NCBI RefSeq assembly: GCF_000143535.2
Contig: NC_037319.1
Coordinates: 1,922,001-1,986,000, forward strand
DNA from: Botrytis cinerea B05.10
Taxonomy: Eukaryota; Ascomycota; Leotiomycetes; Helotiales; Sclerotiniaceae
DNA length: 64,000 nucleotides
Reading direction: 5' to 3'
Shown here: piece by piece, positions 44,641 to 56,842 of the stretch
Layout of the letters: each line of letters opens with the position of its first letter
How positions within the stretch are numbered: the first letter of the stretch is position 1
Program-made: the position numbers and the translations under genes
Notes under the pieces: model-generated
What the model was told of the DNA's origin: nothing
What the model saw: only the letters and a program-made list of their open reading frames with translations
The model's database searches: none

Positions 44641-47600
44641 ATCGCGTGTGGTTGTTGTTTTTTTGTCTCCTAGGGCAGAACAGGTCGGTGGGAAGTTCGA
44701 TGGATATGGATCTTGATATGGATATTGGTATTGATGAAGGCGGTATGGTATACCAAGAGCCGGGGTGACAGGCACTGGTGAATGGAGATGAAGAGAGAGA
44801 GAGAGAAGATTGGACGAGGAGCCCAAGCAAATCAACAGATCCGGAAGCTAAATTAAGAGAAAAGGAAAAGGCGGCCAAGAAACCCGGCATGCGAGTTGCG
44901 TGACGGGAAGAAGCAAATGGATATTTTTTATTTATTTTTTTCCAATGCAGGTGCGAGGGCAAGTGCAAGTCAGTGTAAGTGCGAAGCTTGCTGGTCTTGC
45001 TGCCCGGGGTGGGATGGGGCTGAGCGCTCGTAAACGTGCGGGCGGCGAGGATGGAGCTTGGATTTGTCTGCGGGGGAGGGTTCATACGATTCTGGTCTTT
45101 TGATAATATGATGTTATTGTTGATTTTGGGGGCAGATTGGGTGCGTGTTGGGTGAGAGACCAATAGGGAGATCGGATGACGATGGCTGTTGGACCGGAGG
45201 CGTTGTGGTGGAAGGTAGATGGGTAAGGGATGAGCTTGCTGGATTGCTTGCTGGATTGCTTGCTGGATGTTGTACAGCGGATGTCAGATATTGATCGTCT
45301 ACTGCTCTAATGCTTGAGGGTTCGGTGGGAAGAATCGTTTTCGAGCAGGTGTGTTTTGGTTGGGGGATGGTGGAGGGGTGGCTGACTTTCTGGAGATATG
45401 TGTGTGATTGTGTCGAGTTGATGAAATTCCAATGTTTTGTGTATCGGTGTCTATCTGGAGTGCCAGGATTCCCGAGTACCCCGGATTGTATTTGCTGGAA
45501 GAATGGTGGCTGATGGTGATTCGTGATCTCAATTCAATATCAATATTATGTATGTCGTTCGCTCAATGCATGAAGCATACGATGTAAGAATATCACTTCC
45601 GGATTCGAAAATCAGACCAGATCAGATTCGAGAAAGCACGAGGGGAAGGGGGGAGGACGGTGAAAGAGTTTTACATTCATTGTATCAATAATAGATGTCA
45701 ATCACAACGCTCGCTATCGTTCTATTTTAGAATTCATCTGTGTGTTTACAAAGTTTTCTCGGTTTGTTTACTTTCCAGCGGTCGACGAGGTCTGTGTGAA
45801 GGCCGTAGACTGGAGCATTCGCAGTAGTGGTTTCGTTTGTTATGATAGGGATTAGCTCTTTGGGATTCCTCTGCTCTCCTCCACTTTCAACTCAGATGCA
45901 TGTTAGTGAATAATTGAGTTTGCTGGACAAGAGTACACACGCATGTCAGAAGGGACAATGATATAATCTCGTTGCTATATGGCATAACGCATTATTTATG
46001 ACGATCAATGCTGCGTTGAGATTCTCCCTCTCTCCTGTTTATGCTCGTAGAAGCTTCATGCGATAAACAACTGCAGGTACAAAAGGAAAGGAAAGAACTA
46101 TTCGTCGTAAATGCTGATGGGTAGCTATGCATTGATCTGTGCGGAGATCCATTTGGCGGTACGTACCGGAAATGCTTACGATTGGCTCGACGATGTAAAG
46201 GAGGCTTTTGAAACACGAGAGAATTTCCTCTTTTTCTGTGAGGGCGCCTTGGAATTTGGGTTCTCTGCGGGAAAAAAAGAGGGTTCCTTCGTATGCAAGG
46301 GCTGTTCTTGAAGGCTTGTATGGCTTCAAAGCATCTGTACCTGCATCTATGCCGCTGCAGCTAACGGGGACAGAGCAGGGACTCAAACTAAAGAAAGCGG
46401 TCATCTCGTTGGAGAATTAGACGGAAAGTATATTGACTAGTTGATGGGATGAACAACTACCAGCTAGGTGTGTACTCGAGTGGAATGATGTTTGCTGCCC
46501 TTCCGAAACAACGAAACAACGAAGCCAGCTGAGGATGAGAGTTGGAAAGAAATTGAACGGGTGCTCAGACGATCGATCGACAAATGTGAGAAATGCCCCG
46601 AGAGTGCTCCAACTCCACCGTCACGAAAATATCGTCGGATGGAAAACGTTCTAGCCTTTGGGTACGTTGCAACGATCTCCAGTCTCAACTCGCACAGTCA
46701 TCTAATCATATTTTCTTCAATGGGTAACGAACCTCCATGCTAGGAAAGCGAGTCGACGGTTCGATGGGACTGCTCCTGAGATCGTCGTCGTGTTGTGCAA
46801 GTCTCACAGGAATAGACTTCGCCGTTCAACGACAGATGGGATGAAAATAAATTACTTTTGCATACTTTTACACACCCGTCCATGCTACGAGTATTCTTCA
46901 GGACAGTCGATCCACCAATGTTGCAATGCCCGTTTCTATCAACTTCCTCGATTGCTAATCATCAATGACAGGGAAAACTCTGTCTTCATCTGCAAGCAAA
47001 ACCACCATATTTCTCCGACTTACTTGGCACGGCTCCAATGTTTCTAATTAAAATATCATCATCACACTTCGAATAATGCCAATCAAACGTTCTGGATTCG
47101 GATCTTTTCTGCACAAGAGCCTGTGGCCTTCATTTGTAACAAGCCATTTAACAAGGAACGTCCCTACTGGTAATTCTAGGGCGTTCATTGATTCATTCTC
47201 CCATTCACGTTTTTCAGCCTGAAGATGAGTAAAACAAACGTGATGTCCTGGTAAAAGGGTGGACTTTGTGGAGCAAAGTTCATCTCAATCCTCTCTTCGA
47301 ATCTTATTTGCAGCGGGAGTGCACTACAATGCCAATGGCCTTGTATTTCTCAGACATCGGATCGGATCTCTTTCAGATTTCTTCGCCTCCCAGCCGACGA
47401 TCTCCAACTCCCTTCTATTGTCGACCGAAGATTCCGGGTTCTCTCCAATATCTGTACGTGATGTGATGCAATATCTTCAATATTAACTTGCCGTACACCA
47501 CCCAGAGTGACATCGGCGACCCTTCCTGATAAAGAGCGTTGCCCCGACCTTCATTTCAGCCCTGAGACCCTGGAAAGACCAAAGTCAAGGGCCCTGGACG

Positions 47601-50418
47601 ATTTATCCTGTTAGCTGTCCAGAGTAGTATTCCGTCGCTGGACGCACAGAAAACTCTGGCATGTAACTCCGAATCCCCCGGGATGAAATCCATGCCAACC
47701 TTACCAGGCATCCGGCTCGAAAGAGATACAGAACAAGGCCAGGAGAGAAAATTCCTCGCGCGTTCTCATCCACACAATGGGATTTCATCAATCGATCGCG
47801 AATCGGTCCTCACCTAGTAGATAGGAGTGAAAATCCCCGAGCCCTAAACACTCGCTCGGGTACCACTAATGAGTGGGAATGACACGCTGAACATCAACAC
47901 CGGTGTATAAGGATTTTTAATTGGAGGTCGGAAAATCTTCGTGGTTGAAGACGAGCACAGACTTCATCCTCGAATATGAAACAACGACGACTAGGTAAGA
48001 GACTAAACGACCAAGAACTCAAGTCCCTTACTACTTCAATGTTCGGACGAAAAGAGATAGAACTTGCGGTATAATAAACGTCCATGAAACAAACCGATTT
48101 TTCAATCTACAGCATTATTGCACTTCTATTGCGAATGTACCCATGAAGATTGCTACTATTCATGCTTATGCTCTCACTCATGAGTCGTCACAACGGCCCG
48201 CCCCTTTTCTTTTTTCCCCTTTTGAAGGCGGTTAGTTCCTTTCCCTTCATGCACTCCGTACGGAAAGTTGTATCCGTACCGTGCGTTGACGGTTTTCTTT
48301 TTTTCTTCATCGCTATCGTTGTCGTTTCTTCGTTCTCTACGTTTCTAGAATTCCTTCCGATAACCCGTTTGCGAAACTACCTTGCGGTGTTTCCTATTTT
48401 TACTTTCTCTTGGGTGGTATGGGTCTGCATAATCGTGAGAGGGGCGTGGGAAAATCGCATGACTCTTGCTTCTTTTTTGTTCTTTTACTGGGGACATCTT
48501 GACGGGCTAAGCTGAGGGCTGAGAGCTGAAGTTTCAACGATCGATTCGCGCTGAGGGGGTCTAGGTACCCAATATCATATGCACGTGATCATAACTTCCA
48601 TCTGTCTGCTGTCTGCTGTGCGTTGGGTATGTTGGAGTAGGGTCCTTGCATTCGGAAGCTGCAGTGTAGATACAAGGAGCACAATTTTTTTGACTGGCCC
48701 TCTCCTTCAAAGGGTTACAAAATTATATGATCATGTGATACTGACAAGACATGTCTTGTACAGGGGGAGAACACATGTCCCTTGGCATACCAGCGCCATC
48801 CGCAAGAGCCTCAGCAGGATAGTTTTCTCGCAGACTTTAAAACACGCCCAGTGACGCCTCAATCCTTTCAGTATACAAAATACTGACCCTCGGCACGATG
48901 AATTTCTACTTCTTGTAATCTCAGATACCCTTTTGAAGACTTCCTTAGAGCTTTTAACGCCACGCTTTGTGAGCTTGCAGCTTGGCTGGTCATCACGGTG
49001 TGAAAATTGATATTCTTCTTGCTGAATAATCTGGTTGAGATCTTTTTCGTGTTGGCTCAAATTGTTCTTCCTGACCTACAGCTTGGGCGGGCTTGGTCTC
49101 AGAGTTTGGAATGGCACTATGAAGGTAGTCGGACGGCGTTGAACGGCTTCCCAGTTGTACGCGTTGGAGGAGTAATATGGTTTACGATTGATGAGATTCT
49201 TTGGTCGGATTCTGTGCGCTTCATCTTCCCATCATTACTTATGGTTGTTTGAATCTTTAGCATCTTGCACATATAACAACAATATTATCGGTTCTCACAA
49301 GAGTTTCCATATCTCGTATTCCCACGTCGACTTAAGACATCAGTTTCAGATGCATCTGCGCCATCAATTGATTCCGCGATGAATAATAATTACGCATCGA
49401 AGGCATCTTTTTTTCGAATCATTTCGAAGCTTCTAATAATCATTACTAAAACTGCCCTGTAAATCGGGGCCCGTTTCGAATATTCTAATTGAGGTGGCGT
49501 AGAGATTGTATCTCAGAAAAGTATTTTTGGGTTCACTGATTTAAAGTAATCAGTCATTGTTGTCGTGATCTCATCAATGCGTTTTTGATGTGTTGATAAC
49601 GCTTTTTTTTTTTGCTATTTCTGCCTCCGATATTATTGTGTCGACTGGTCACTAAAGGAATTTTCAATTTTGCAGTAGTCAAAGAACAGATTGGTTAACA
49701 AATTCTGTTCAATTTTGAGAGATCAGGTATTTCATTCTAGGGGTTAGTCACTTCTGATGAAAATTTTCCCACGCAATGGAATCAGTTAAGTATCAAAACA
49801 ACTGCTGCATGGTGAAGAAGGCATTTCCAGTTCGTCACTCACAAGCCTTCTGAATCCTATGGCAGATAGTCTTACCGACCTGAGGAAGTTTTCATCGAAA
49901 AATTGAATAATCTATTCGGCCCTAAGGATCAAAATACAATGCACGTTTCTCTTTATGTTCTTCGATGAAATAACAGATCCCTGTTTTGATCGTTTCCTAA
50001 TCATATTTCTTTCGGTCTGAAGAGATGAAGCCGAAGCGAGAATCAATGTTCGACATCCAACGCGTGTTCGATTGAAAAAGGTTGGATAAATCCGAAGCTA
50101 TCTCAGATGTTCGTCAATCATAATCATGGTTCATATTCCGCTCCTTGAAACCTCATATTATGGCACAAAGAAAATGTTACATTATATTGAGAAGGTGCCA
50201 TGTAGTAAAGTCCATTGCCGACTCGATCTTCTGAAGACTTTGGAAATCCATATCAAGTACTTTTCAATAATCTTCGCCTTTGCGTGATATTTACACTTCG
50301 CCAGAGTTTCGGAAGTGTCGTCCATACTGGACGCATCCCGACCTTGCTCACATACGCTACATACGAAGACTATTCATTTCAAATATTTTTCACCATCTTC
50401 ATAAAACACGCTGCGAAT

Positions 50419-50871
50419 ATGCCTCCAGCTCAAGTTTTATATCCCATCTGTCCTGCGTGCGGATTTAACAGCTCCACCAACGATACCCAACGATGCCAAC
50501 TGCGCGATGATGATGGCATTATATGCAATAGATTGCTATGCCGCTTTAGCTATTTAGTTCAGTATATAGTATATGAACATCCTGTGGAGAAAATTTGAAT
50601 GCTAACGGAAGGTTTAGGACTCTGTTCACTTGGTGGGAGAAACTCGCGCTATGAGACGCGGTGCAAAAATTTTGAGAGCAATTACATTGGATACAATGGA
50701 TGGCCGGACCACTAGGTCCTTGCAGCTTGGTACACAATAGCCTATAAACATGTGAAGAAGATGTGAATACTAACGAAGTTTTTAGTTGTCAAATTACTCT
50801 TCGGGAGCAAGTTGGTGCGCGAGACGCTACCAGCACATGATTCGAGGGAGGAGTTTCAGTCTGGGTGGTAG
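50419..50871 (+). CDS. Small Cys-rich protein candidate, three exons, about 115 aa
   Basis: Proposed exons are 50419-50568, 50618-50729 and 50786-50871. Both introns (49 and 56 nt) have GT donors, a CTAACG-type branch site (GCTAACG, ACTAACG) and TTTAG acceptors. The joined frame stays open to TAG. Exon 1 encodes MPPAQVLYPICPACGFNSST and then a CQLRDDDGIICNRLLC segment. The spacing CPxCG...C...C...C looks like a small zinc ribbon or a disulfide-rich head. Exons 2 and 3 encode a basic helix-prone tail ending SREEFQSGW. The two intron-acceptor/exon-start segments resemble each other, suggesting internal duplication. I do not recognise the family. An alternative frame through exon 2 would give a different tail, so the start and first exon are more secure than the rest. 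Confidence 0.45.
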
Positions 50872-52136
50872 CTTGTGTTTGTTTGTTTGTTTGTTTTGAA
50901 ATGGATAGGATAACTGGCAAGATATTTTTTCAATTGATCGTTAAGACGGGATTTCTATAAGGTGTGCGGCTTCACGTTTATTGCGAGCGTTGGTGTAGTG
51001 TGGGTTTATGTAGTTGGTGCAAGATGCACGACTTGCTTTGTTTCTCTTTCATAGCAGTATTTTGCGTTGCTGGAGATACCTTAATTGAGAATTTAGCAGT
51101 CATCAATTTTACATTCAACGCCCGCATCTAAAACTTTCCTGGTGTGCCTATCTGGGACTTAGTAGAGCCAATCGTTTCTTCCTTGTTTGTATAATCCCCC
51201 AGTGACATGTTATACCAAGTATCAGTAATCGTGTAACATTTTTCACGAAACAACGAGACAGAGGCGGGTTCTTCCGGGAAAGCAGATCCCAAGTTACCTG
51301 CTAATTCGGTTTCGCGATCAAAGGACAGTCACGTCTGGTCGGCTGTAGGTGATGAAAGAACTAGGTAATCTCGGCCAAATTGGCAGTCGTCCGGCTGGTC
51401 TAGATTACCTTTGTCCGGCCGTGTCCATTCAAAATTTCATTTATTATCCACAAAGAAAATTACTAGATCAATATGTTCTTCAAGTCAATTGGATGTTCAT
51501 CGATGTGACCCCGATGTCAATTTCAATCTCGATCTCGATCCACAATCTCCATTGGTTATAACATGGTTTTTTGTTGTGAAGAAATGCGTCGTTTATTGAG
51601 ACGCATTTTCTACATTGACGGTCCTTTGTAAGTTAACCACCGTACAGCCTTTTATTCTTAGAGTTCTTGAGCTAGATGATATACCTCAAAATAGTGTGAA
51701 TGGCGTGCCGTATTTCTTTATACTCTTCGTTGGAATCTTTTCTTTCTCCTGAAGTCCCGTTGTCCAACTCGCTATTCGTATAGTTGTGGAATGGGACTCG
51801 AATAGCCCTTGTTTAAAAAAAAATTCTTTGTAGATGTAGTCAAATTCCTCGAGTCCTATAAGCGATTCCGAATGACATTACTCATTCTCCTTGCCATCTT
51901 ATCCCACGAATTCCTTTCGTTTCATCGGTAGAGTGTTTGCTTTGACGAAATGATGGTTCCGCGTTTGTGCTAGCCTTCTTCCTTTGATTTCTTTCAGAGA
52001 ATTTCTATAAAGACCTCTGCGATTTCCACAATTTCTTCTCTCCTACCCACAGATAACTCAGTTAAAGTTTTCACAGACTTGTCAGCATAAGTGTATACAT
52101 CTTTGATTTATCAAATACCGTTATTATCAATCAAAC
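50872..52136. other. Intergenic, presumed promoter of the APH-like gene
   Basis: A/T-rich, with a GTTT run near 50879 and short frames only. No supported gene. Confidence 0.5.
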
Positions 52137-53468
52137 ATGACAATAAAAGACTCACCGGAGAAAGAAAGCCCCTGGTTAGAAAGCCAATGGTACCCTCCAC
52201 TCGACCAAATCATCGAGCCCTGGTATGATTGTTACAAATTACATGGCATGTACAGCTATCAGGAAAATGAAGACAAATGGCGCGTCCAAAGGGGTAGCTG
52301 GCCAATTAACGGGAGTTTCAAAGAAATAGATGACGATCCGGACGCCTGGCTAATCTGCAATCTCATCTTGCGGCGCAGTGAAGGCCAATCTCCGTCTGCA
52401 GATTGGTACGATGAAAAAGACGATTCTAGCTATCATATTACGGATGCCCCTATGCCTCCGCCCAAGGCTACTTATAAAAAGGTCTCAACGAGACGTTTCC
52501 GGGCCGGAGGTGACTTTCCGCTTGTAGATCTTCTTGATGCACGTACCTACATGAACGATTCCGTGGCATGGAGCATTGGTTACGGCGGCGTTTTAAAAAT
52601 GGCCTTCATTTATCTACAACATGACACCACACACCAATCTAAAACGTTAAACTGGCTTCAGGGGAAAATTCCATCTCCAAGATTTCGGATCCCAAAACTC
52701 ATACGCTATGAGGTGCAGATGAAGCGTCATATTTCATTCGAAACCCAACTATACGGGCTGAATTTTGAGCAAGCGTGGCCTATACTTTCGCCACAACAAA
52801 GAGAGAACGTCATAACTGCTATCAAAGATTTCATCTTCGAGTTGTCCAAAATCAAGGGAGATAAAATTGGGTCTATTGAAGGGAAAGGCATATTTGATCA
52901 GTATCTGCCGCCGCACCACCAGTTGGGTGTAAGTCCTTACGATCCAGCCGGCATGCAAGCCAGCTGGGCAGAGACAGAATTGGCACCCGGACTGTCAGAG
53001 TTCTGTTTCGCGCACAACTGTTTGTGGTCTCATCATATCATCCTCATAGACTACCCCAATGCAGGAAGGTCGGACCTGAGAATTCCAACCATTGGGTTTG
53101 TAAGCTGGTCGTTGGCGGGGTTTGTACCGAAAGTATGGGTTCGCACGAAATTTGTCGTGGATCAGGGGTATGATATGCAAACAATTCAAAGGTTGAATGT
53201 GAAAATGAGCACGGGTATCCGGAGTGAGGATGTCCTCAAGTATCGGTGGAGCACGTATAGGGGGCTTGGAAAAGCGCCGTACAATATGCCAGAGATTAAG
53301 GATCTGTATTGGAGAGCTAATCCTCAGAACGCGAGGGCCATGGGGGAGAAATTCATAAGCGGGAGAGGCACTTTCATATATATCAATGCCGAGGATGCGG
53401 ACGATGTCTATGAGCAGGATTTGCGAGAGCAAGAGGAGCATAACAGGAATAGGCCTCATCGAAGATGA
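52137..53468 (+). CDS. APH-fold phosphotransferase-like protein with degenerate catalytic motifs, 443 aa
   Basis: Single-exon frame with the layout of fungal aminoglycoside-phosphotransferase-like (APH, PF01636-type) proteins. An N-lobe-like segment (SVAWSIGYGGVLKMAFIYL) is followed by KIPSPRFRIPKLIRYEVQMK, matching the IPVPKV region. FEQAWPILSPQQRENVITAI then matches the EAWPxLSxxEK helix, and GSIEGKGIFDQYLP matches the GSVDGGPxxD stretch. The catalytic loop, normally HGDLxxxN, here reads FAHNCLWSHHIIL (about 288-300). The metal-binding IIDWExAGxxP reads FVSWSLAGFVPKVW (about 319-332). The catalytic Asp, the following Asn and the metal Asp therefore all appear replaced. The fold assignment is by eye and fairly secure from motif order. 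Loss of activity is inferred. The protein may bind a ligand or a partner without phosphorylating it. Confidence 0.7.
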   Translation: MTIKDSPEKESPWLESQWYPPLDQIIEPWYDCYKLHGMYSYQENEDKWRVQRGSWPINGSFKEIDDDPDAWLICNLILRRSEGQSPSADWYDEKDDSSYHITDAPMPPPKATYKKVSTRRFRAGGDFPLVDLLDARTYMNDSVAWSIGYGGVLKMAFIYLQHDTTHQSKTLNWLQGKIPSPRFRIPKLIRYEVQMKRHISFETQLYGLNFEQAWPILSPQQRENVITAIKDFIFELSKIKGDKIGSIEGKGIFDQYLPPHHQLGVSPYDPAGMQASWAETELAPGLSEFCFAHNCLWSHHIILIDYPNAGRSDLRIPTIGFVSWSLAGFVPKVWVRTKFVVDQGYDMQTIQRLNVKMSTGIRSEDVLKYRWSTYRGLGKAPYNMPEIKDLYWRANPQNARAMGEKFISGRGTFIYINAEDADDVYEQDLREQEEHNRNRPHRR

Positions 53469-54598
53469 CCTAGACCTCCGCCTGACCGCTGTCCGTGCTA
53501 ACAAGGGACAATTGCTGAGGTTGGATTTTGATTTCACTGAATCTGGCTTTTTCATACATCTTCTCCTACCTCAATCTGTATTTAATTTTGCGATCGATTC
53601 AGTATATATATGCTACGCAATTCTTTATAACTTGGTACAAAACCACCCTGTGAAAACATGATCGTATTCTTTCATTCCAAACATCGACGACGAAGTCAAC
53701 TCTCCGGTAGATACAAGTAGAGTAGATTCATCGTCTCGTTTTATTCAGATTCTCCCCGGCAGTGATATGATATTGACAAATTAGAACCTTTCGAATATTG
53801 AAATTGTTAAATCGCATCTCCTTTCTTGGCAAAGGGCTCGATGTCGTGAATGAGACATGGTGTACAACTGATGCCACCTGGAGCTTGAGATATCATGTGC
53901 ATGCGTATTTGTGGGCAGTATGGCAGTATGGCAGTACGAGGCAAGGTTAGATTCATAATGTGATTTGTTTATTATTGATTTAGGGACTATCATTATAAAA
54001 TCTCGGGGGGGCAGCTGCCTGGAGCTGGCGTCACACGATGATACCAAAAGTTCTTTGAGATATTGAAATGAGTAGAAGAGACTCAACTTCGAGAGCCCAC
54101 TTCTGACATGATACTCTCCTCACCGGTTTTCGGACTGCATACAAAACATACACTCGCCAAACCAAGCTCTAAGTTGAGTGTGTAAATCTGGAAGCATGGT
54201 GGATCCTTTATTTACATCTGTTGTCTGCGGGGGTTTGCAGCCTGTTCCCGAGAAGCACCAGTGTACTCCCACATGCCAACCAAAGAATATTAACGACGAC
54301 GCGTTTTTCTCAAGCCGTCGTCGCAAAAAGTGGCTCCTTGAAAAGCTGTGTCCCTTTGCACGAAGACGGCTACTTCATTTCATATAATCTAAGCCAGTCA
54401 GTTTTGGAAGATAGACGGGTCAACGGACAAGTGCAGAAAAATTCGTCTCGTCGTTCTCGTTTTGTTGTGGTACAGTGAACGTTCTACTCAGCCTTGTGTT
54501 CTGTTGTTATGCCTTTAAGCTTGCATTTCTTTCATGGTATCTCATACTATTCTCACTTGGCACTTTCTCATTGAGTCCAAAGTGACGGGCAATGGAAC
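53469..54598. other. Intergenic, presumed promoter of the Cys-rich surface protein gene
   Basis: Short conflicting frames only. It includes a duplicated TATGGCAG near 53920 and no supported gene. Confidence 0.5.
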
Positions 54599-55788
54599 AT
54601 GACTGTCTTTTTCAAAAATGTTATTTGCTCATCTTTATTGTTTGGCTTGCTTGCCAGTCCAATGGCAATGCCTACAGACGAGGGTTATCCTATGATTACA
54701 GCGCCAGTTCCTCTGCATGATCTCGATCGAGCCTTAAAGCGCGACTCTATAACATGCAATAACGATATTTGCAATTCGCCTGCTATTTGTGCTGGTCCCA
54801 TCAGCAATTATGTGGCGTGTTGCTATCCGTAAGTTATTTCTTTCTCGTTCAAACGAAAGCCAAAAGCTGAAATTATTGCAGGGGAGAAGCTTGCGATGTG
54901 GTCACTACCTGCTATCCATATACAGAGAACCAGACCTACTTAGAATCAGTTGGCGCATCTTATTGGTGAGTTCCAACACTACCTGTGTAGATACTGAGCA
55001 ATCCCTTTAACACAAATTGATCCAGTACTGACCCCACCTGGCCATACTGTAATACGGCTTTTTTTGATGCATATAACGAGGTTGAGATGATATATTGTAA
55101 CGATGTATCGACGCCTGGCGACGTCATAATTCTGACCGCCACATACGATTGGGAAAATTCTTTTTCAAGTCCCGGATCGCCTACTATCACGCAGTACGTA
55201 ACTATCGCATCTTCCATGGGCTCACTGGCCTCACAGACAGAAACAGCACCATCTACCTCAACAAGCACAGCATCATTAACACCAATGTCCACATCAACAT
55301 CAACAGACGCGATATTGGCTATTACTACATCATCCTCCGCAGTAGCAACCACCCATCACGCTCTTCCCACAGGCATCGCCATCGGAATAGCAGTAGGTGC
55401 GACACTACTCGTTGTATCATTATTCACAATCGCTCTCCTTCTCTGGCGACGGCGCTTATCTTCTTCAACCACCAATATACCGCAACCACCATCGAACTCA
55501 AATCCAGAAATCCAAGTAGCATCCTACGTCTCTCCAAACCCAGACTCAAACCCACACACAAGCTGGATTTCAACAGCTAGAGGCTGTGAGAAATCTCCAT
55601 CATATGCCTTCGAAGCAAGACGTATGGGTAACAAACCAGAATTCCAGGTGGATGGTTTAGTTGATGAGATAAATGAACGATCGGCTTGTGCACCACCAGC
55701 AGCCGAGATGGTGGCGTCAGTAGAGCCAGTTGTTATTAGCGAGCTTGGGGGTGAGAGTCGGAGGGAGATAGAAATGGCAGGGGAATAA
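54599..55788 (+). CDS. Secretory single-span surface protein with Cys-rich head and Ser/Thr-rich stalk, 358 aa
   Basis: The three exons are 54599-54828, 54882-54965 and 55026-55788, all in frame. Residues 1-23 form a signal peptide (SSLLFGLLASPMA end). A Cys-rich ectodomain covers about 50-140, with ten cysteines in motifs such as ITCNNDIC, VACCYPGEAC, VTTCYPY and YCTDPTWPYC. A Ser/Thr-rich stretch follows (about 165-218), with runs of TSTST suited to O-mannosylation. One transmembrane helix lies at about 220-244 (GIAIGIAVGATLLVVSLFTI) followed by the basic stop-transfer WRRR. A 110-residue polar cytoplasmic tail completes it. The layout is that of fungal cell-wall sensors of the Wsc/Mid2 type, but the cysteine pattern does not clearly match a WSC domain. 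A sensing or adhesion role is inferred from architecture alone. Confidence 0.82.
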
Positions 55789-56842
55789 ATCATTGAGTAT
55801 TTTTACGCAAGGAGCGGATTGAAGGCGAAGAGATATATGAGTACTATAATCGCCTCCCAAAACTACCAACTGTCCCCGTTTCCCGTTGAAAAGGACCCCC
55901 TATCAAATCCCACTTGAGATTTATATTCATCCGTCAAACTACATAGGCATAAAGTAAGAACCTATACAAAATCCCACTATGTTTCAAAGCCTAAGATTTT
56001 CAATAACAAGAACAAAATCTCTTGCACTTTACTCATCAATACAAAAATCCCCTTGACTTGCAACAAGCGCCTTGCTCCCCATTACATACCAATCAACGGT
56101 GTCATGTACTACGGATATAGATCCCGTGACCCTCAGTTTGATTTAAATCACACCAAGAATAAGTTCTAGTGTGCTCGTCAATTTTCAAAAAATACCAAAG
56201 AGGAAAATCCTCCAATAATTTGAGTCACACATCTTCCAGATCACATCTTTTCACCAGTCGCCAAAAGAGACACAACGTGGCTAGCTAGTTCGAGCCTTGG
56301 GTTCCTACCTTGGAGGGTATCCTAGCTGCTCCTACCATTGAACTCATTGCTACACCACAACTAATTGAGGAGTATTTTAGCGCAATGAAATGTGAAGATT
56401 CGAACCAATGCAATGTGCACATTTTCCAAACAGAAATCTTTGGATGCCAAAAGATCAGCTGGGAGCGAGTCGAACTCAAACGCAAGGAGCCAAAAACTTT
56501 CGACTCGCGAAGGCTGCGATTTACAAGGAAAGAAATTCTGCAGACGGTGGTGGCAAATTAGAGATAATGAGCGATCGTGTTGACGATACTGCTCATGACT
56601 TTCGCCTGGCCTTAATGTCGAGAAGAGCTCATCACAGGGAAAGATTGTTCCAACTGGTGTATGGGGAGTGGAAGGAGGAAGTTGAAGAGGAGGACCGCGA
56701 AGATGAAGATGATGGCCCTCTATAGGAGCTTGCATGGAAAAAAAAATCAACAGCCATGGATGTAATTGAATAGCATATCTTTCAGTAAGATAGAAAAATG
56801 GCAAGGCTCTTTGCAACAATATACTTGAACTTCAGAATGTCA
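55789..56842. other. Intergenic; possible gene relic at 56.3-56.7 kb
   Basis: Two overlapping plus-strand frames (56310-56561 and 56408-56725) have protein-like composition, for example SWERVELKRKEPKTFDSRRL and RLFQLVYGEWKEEVEEEDRE. Neither has a good start nor a splice joint connecting them. They may be a decayed gene or chance. Confidence 0.35.

Larger units (their letters stand above)
42219..50418. other. Long gene-poor region
   Basis: No gene could be supported over 8.2 kb. 42.2-43.6 kb is presumed promoter of the membrane-protein gene. 43.1-45.3 kb is rich in microsatellites and purine-rich tracts. At 46.1-46.7 kb several 60-120-codon frames overlap on both strands without motif or clear splice sites. 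47.2-50.2 kb has only short frames. Decayed transposon DNA is possible, but no terminal repeat or transposase motif was seen. Confidence 0.45.

Noticed and set aside
44600..45163. 187-codon minus-strand Ser/Pro-rich frame
   Set aside because: It runs through the CAGT/CGGT microsatellite and purine-rich tracts, and its sequence reflects the repeats.
46039..46743. Overlapping frames on both strands near 46.1-46.7 kb
   Set aside because: Each looks somewhat protein-like, but they conflict and no splice joins give a continuous product.
47840..47870. Short inverted repeat near 47.84 kb (CGAGCCC...CTCGCTCGG)
   Set aside because: A weak hairpin only, with no adjacent transposase, terminal repeat or target duplication.
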